The notes under the pieces were generated by a model, which was not told the DNA's origin, ran no database searches, and was given only the letters and a program-made list of their open reading frames with translations. A stretch of DNA of 64,000 bases from JACVRW01 sp038323835 (lineage in GTDB: Bacteria; Actinomycetota; Thermoleophilia; Solirubrobacterales; Thermoleophilaceae): contig JBBQHI010000017.1 in NCBI GenBank assembly GCA_038323835.1, positions 7,453 to 71,452 on the forward strand. Reading direction: 5' to 3'. Both the position numbers and the translations under genes were made by a program. Shown piece after piece: positions 62,446-64,000 of the stretch; positions within the stretch are counted from its first letter, which is position 1, and each line of letters begins with the position of its first letter.

Positions 62446-63120
62446 TCATCGGTTGGTGATCACCTCGACGGGGTGGCGTTGGCGTTCGTGGCGTTCCCGT
62501 TCCGTGTCGCGTTGCTCGCGGGCCTTGACGGCGTCGGCTTCCTGTTCGCGGGCGAATTGGTAGCCGCGCCAGTGGGGTAGCGGCAGTACAACCTCGGGTG
62601 TGTCGGAGAGCGCCCGCTTGGCTTCGCGTACGACGGGGGCGAGGGCGTGGTCGGCGGGCATGTCCCCCCGTGGCTGGCCTTTGCCGCTGGCCACGAGATA
62701 CGTGGTGGCCAGGGCCAGCGTGGCGTGCCATTCGGCGTGGCCTTCGACTAGTTGGGCGGCGGAGTTGACGAGCTTGTCTCGGGCGGCGGTGGCACGGTCG
62801 GTGAGTTCGACGATCAGTTCGGTGCCGTGTGCGGCCAGGTAGTTGGCCGCTTCGGCTTGGGCTTTGGCTGCCCGTCGTTCTGCTGCTTCGACTTGGATGG
62901 CGGTCTCTGCCACTGCGGTCTCGGCTTCGGCCATCGCGGTCCGGGCTTGTGTCTCGGCCCGCTTTGCCCGTTCGGCTACCGCGGTGACCACGGCGTCACG
63001 GGCACCCGAGTGGGCGTGGGCTGCCTGTTCGGCGGTGAGGGCTGCCTCACGCACCGCGGCCTTGTCTTTGGCCGCCTGCGCGTTCAGCTTCTCCAGGGTT
63101 GTGTGGTGGGTGGTGGCCAT
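62446..63120 (-). CDS. Coiled-coil protein of the element
   Basis: A 224-residue, Ala/Glu/Arg-rich coiled coil (residues about 10-120). A more ordered region follows with VEGHAEWHATLALATTYLVA and LPLPHWRGYQFAREQEADAV, then a basic tail. ATG shares a base with the preceding stop codon. It might be a scaffold-type protein, but no family is recognised. Confidence 0.6.
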   Translation of the reverse strand: MATTHHTTLEKLNAQAAKDKAAVREAALTAEQAAHAHSGARDAVVTAVAERAKRAETQARTAMAEAETAVAETAIQVEAAERRAAKAQAEAANYLAAHGTELIVELTDRATAARDKLVNSAAQLVEGHAEWHATLALATTYLVASGKGQPRGDMPADHALAPVVREAKRALSDTPEVVLPLPHWRGYQFAREQEADAVKAREQRDTERERHERQRHPVEVITNR

Positions 63121-63356
63121 CACTCCCACCCCGCGATGCCGGCGTTCCTCAACGCCGCGGCCACGGCGTCGATCTGCTGCTGGTCGCCGTCGTCACCCAC
63201 AGGGGGGATCGCCCCCTCGTCCACGGTCGGGGTCTCCACGCGCTCGGCCAGGTCGGGGCGGCCGTGGTCGTCTCGCAGCGCCCGGGCGAGTTCCCGGCGC
63301 TTCAACTGTGCACCGTTGGTGCTTGGCCCGCTGGCGCTGGCCCGACCCCCGGCCAC
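63120..63356 (-). CDS. Small hypothetical protein of the element
   Basis: A 78-residue polar protein (LKRRELARALRDDHGRPDLA; QQQIDAVAAALRNAGIAGWE). It ends in TGATG with the coiled-coil gene, so they form an operon. No known domain; a shorter start is possible. Confidence 0.5.
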   Translation of the reverse strand: MAGGRASASGPSTNGAQLKRRELARALRDDHGRPDLAERVETPTVDEGAIPPVGDDGDQQQIDAVAAALRNAGIAGWE

Positions 63357-63501
63357 GAGGCCAGGTGGGCCTGCCCGCGGCGGTCTGGCCGTCTACGTCG
63401 CAGTCAGGTCCGGATGCGTCCATCCCGAACCTTCCACAAACAAGCTGTCACACACTTCACGCAAAAGAAAATAACCCACGGCGGGGTCAAACAACAACGA
63501 A

Positions 63502-63519
63502 CGCCACCCGTAGGTGGCG
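63502..63519. terminator. Hairpin near the right end of the element
   Basis: CGCCACC-CGTA-GGTGGCG, a perfect 7-bp stem. On the minus strand it is followed by TTCGTTGTTGTTT, a T-rich tract, so it could terminate transcription entering from the attR side. Confidence 0.5.
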
Positions 63520-63531
63520 CTCGGAGGTGAA

Positions 63532-63687
63532 ATGCATGCTGCTCTGTGGGTCCGGGATATGGGGGACCGTTGCGAGCCGGGGTGTGAAACCGACCGCGCT
63601 AACCACCCTAACGCCCACTGGGGATGGGTGCCAATCCGGCCGAATCCATTGGGCACTAACTCGGTTTCAGTGCCTAAACCCCCCTAA
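63532..63687 (+). CDS. Small ORF with CxxxC/HxxxH motif
   Basis: A 51-residue frame with a very good ribosome-binding site (GGAGGTG 4 nt before ATG). It begins MHAALWVRDMGDRCEPGCET and has HPNAHWGW after it: C14, C18, H25 and H29 could bind a metal. Ends PKPP. It lies between the hairpin and the putative right arm sites, a usual place for a small regulator. No family recognised. Confidence 0.4.
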   Translation: MHAALWVRDMGDRCEPGCETDRANHPNAHWGWVPIRPNPLGTNSVSVPKPP

Positions 63688-63694
63688 AGTGCCC
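63651..63694. repeat. AGTGCCC-type sites beside attR (possible arm sites)
   Basis: GGGCACT at 63651, AGTGCCT at 63669 and AGTGCCC at 63688, spaced 18-19 bp; GGTGCCA lies at 63627. They match the motif repeated beside attL, in both orientations. Confidence 0.4.
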
Positions 63695-63794
63695 GAATCT
63701 GGCGGTTGAGATAGCGATCCCGCCGCGCCCGGGCTCGCGTCTTTGTCCTGCAAACGGCAATGTTCTGCGAGCGCCGCGTGTGTTTTGGTGAACT

Positions 63795-63844
63795 CCCTCC
63801 GGAGGCAGAAGTCGCAGGTTCGAATCCTGCCGGGCGCGTCACAC
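63795..63844 (+). repeat. Right attachment site (attR), 50-bp direct repeat
   Basis: Second copy of the tRNA-Arg 3' half. Only the 3' half is present, preceded by unrelated sequence, so this is not a functional tRNA. The flank beyond it should be the original chromosomal sequence after the tRNA. Confidence 0.95.
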
Positions 63845-63958
63845 GAAAGCCCCGCTCGCGAGGCTGTCGCGTAATGCCTTGGGCGTGGCTTTTCGTGCTC
63901 GGGCCCAGCTGGGTCACCACGATCTCTGACGATCGCGTGTGTTCCGGGGCGCGCGCGC

Positions 63959-64000
63959 TCAGGCGGCCGTGGTGGCGGCGATCCCCATCTCGTTGGCGGC
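63959..64000 (-). CDS. 3' end of a gene running off the window
   Basis: Minus-strand frame encoding AANEMGIAATTAA and a TGA stop, cut by the window edge. Too short to identify. It is the first possible gene outside the element. Confidence 0.3.
   Translation of the reverse strand, partial: AANEMGIAATTAA

Larger units (their letters stand above)
56283..63844. mobile_element. 7.5-kb integrated element in tRNA-Arg
   Basis: Bounded by the 50-bp att repeats. It carries a tyrosine integrase reading toward the tRNA, two small coupled genes, an exported repeat protein, broken large and small terminase genes, a small membrane protein, a pair of NTF2-like genes and two coiled-coil/unknown genes. No portal, capsid, tail, lysis or replication gene is recognised. 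It looks like a phage satellite or a decayed prophage. Confidence 0.9.

Noticed and set aside
63393..63656. 87-codon minus frame near attR
   Set aside because: No ribosome-binding site, no domain, crosses a hairpin, and lies opposite a better small ORF.
63684..63920. 78-codon minus frame including RPAGFEPATSASGGS
   Set aside because: This phrase is the usual translation of a tRNA T-arm/anticodon region; it arises from attR, not a gene.

Overview
The window comes from a high-GC actinobacterium. The gene families and local gene order (ftsK-rodZ-cinA-recA-recX-rny-miaB, rimP-nusA-ylxR-infB-rbfA, mihF-gmk-rpoZ-coaBC, and many NTF2-like proteins beginning MSQEN) point to the class Thermoleophilia (Solirubrobacterales or relatives). 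This placement is an inference, not a database result. Nearly all genes are tightly packed, often with 4-nt ATGA, GTGA or TTGA overlaps, and most lie on the minus strand.

Layout. 1-3.6 kb: miaA-dapF-dapL-DUF429 operon. 3.7-4.6 kb: a lone siderophore-binding lipoprotein gene between two 43-bp hairpin repeats. 4.6-15.9 kb: ftsK, a RodZ-like gene, cinA, thpR, a methyltransferase, a VOC protein, recA, recX, rny and miaB. 15.9-24.6 kb: a two-component system, an exported repeat protein, RNase J with dapA, a DUF3052 protein and a PAS/GGDEF/EAL protein. 24.6-30.4 kb: rpsO, two redox proteins, pnp, an M16 peptidase and dapB. 30.4-38.2 kb: the rimP to ribF operon for translation, ribosome maturation and tRNA modification. 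38.3-41.7 kb: GMC alcohol oxidase plus aldehyde dehydrogenase. 41.8-45.5 kb: a broken dtd, then coaBC, rpoZ, gmk and mihF. 45.7-54.7 kb: the complete pyrR-pyrB-pyrC-carA-carB-pyrK-pyrD operon behind a PyrR-type RNA loop. 54.7-56.2 kb: RNase Z and a phosphodiesterase. 56.25-63.84 kb: a 7.5-kb integrated element in tRNA-Arg(CCG), bounded by a perfect 50-bp att repeat.

How the genes work together. Dihydrodipicolinate synthase (DapA), its reductase (DapB), LL-diaminopimelate aminotransferase (DapL) and a DapF homologue cover the aminotransferase variant of the diaminopimelate/lysine pathway. The DapF homologue has serine at both catalytic cysteine positions. The pyr operon encodes all of UMP synthesis up to orotate. 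Four RNases or RNA-turnover enzymes (Rny, RNase J, PNPase, RNase Z) plus NrnA lie in one window.

The most unusual signal is a dispersed palindromic repeat of about 48-50 bp found at seven loci. Its stems show compensatory base changes. Copies are nested or in tandem. Some lie inside coding sequence: a 48-bp in-frame tandem pair in carA, the C-terminus of ribF, and the start of the M16 peptidase gene. Other points of note are gmk and ylxR, whose apparent starts are ATA and GTA, each overlapping the upstream stop codon (ATAA, GTAG). There is also an in-frame amber codon in dtd, a frameshift in the element's large terminase, and a zinc-binding motif fused to NusA.
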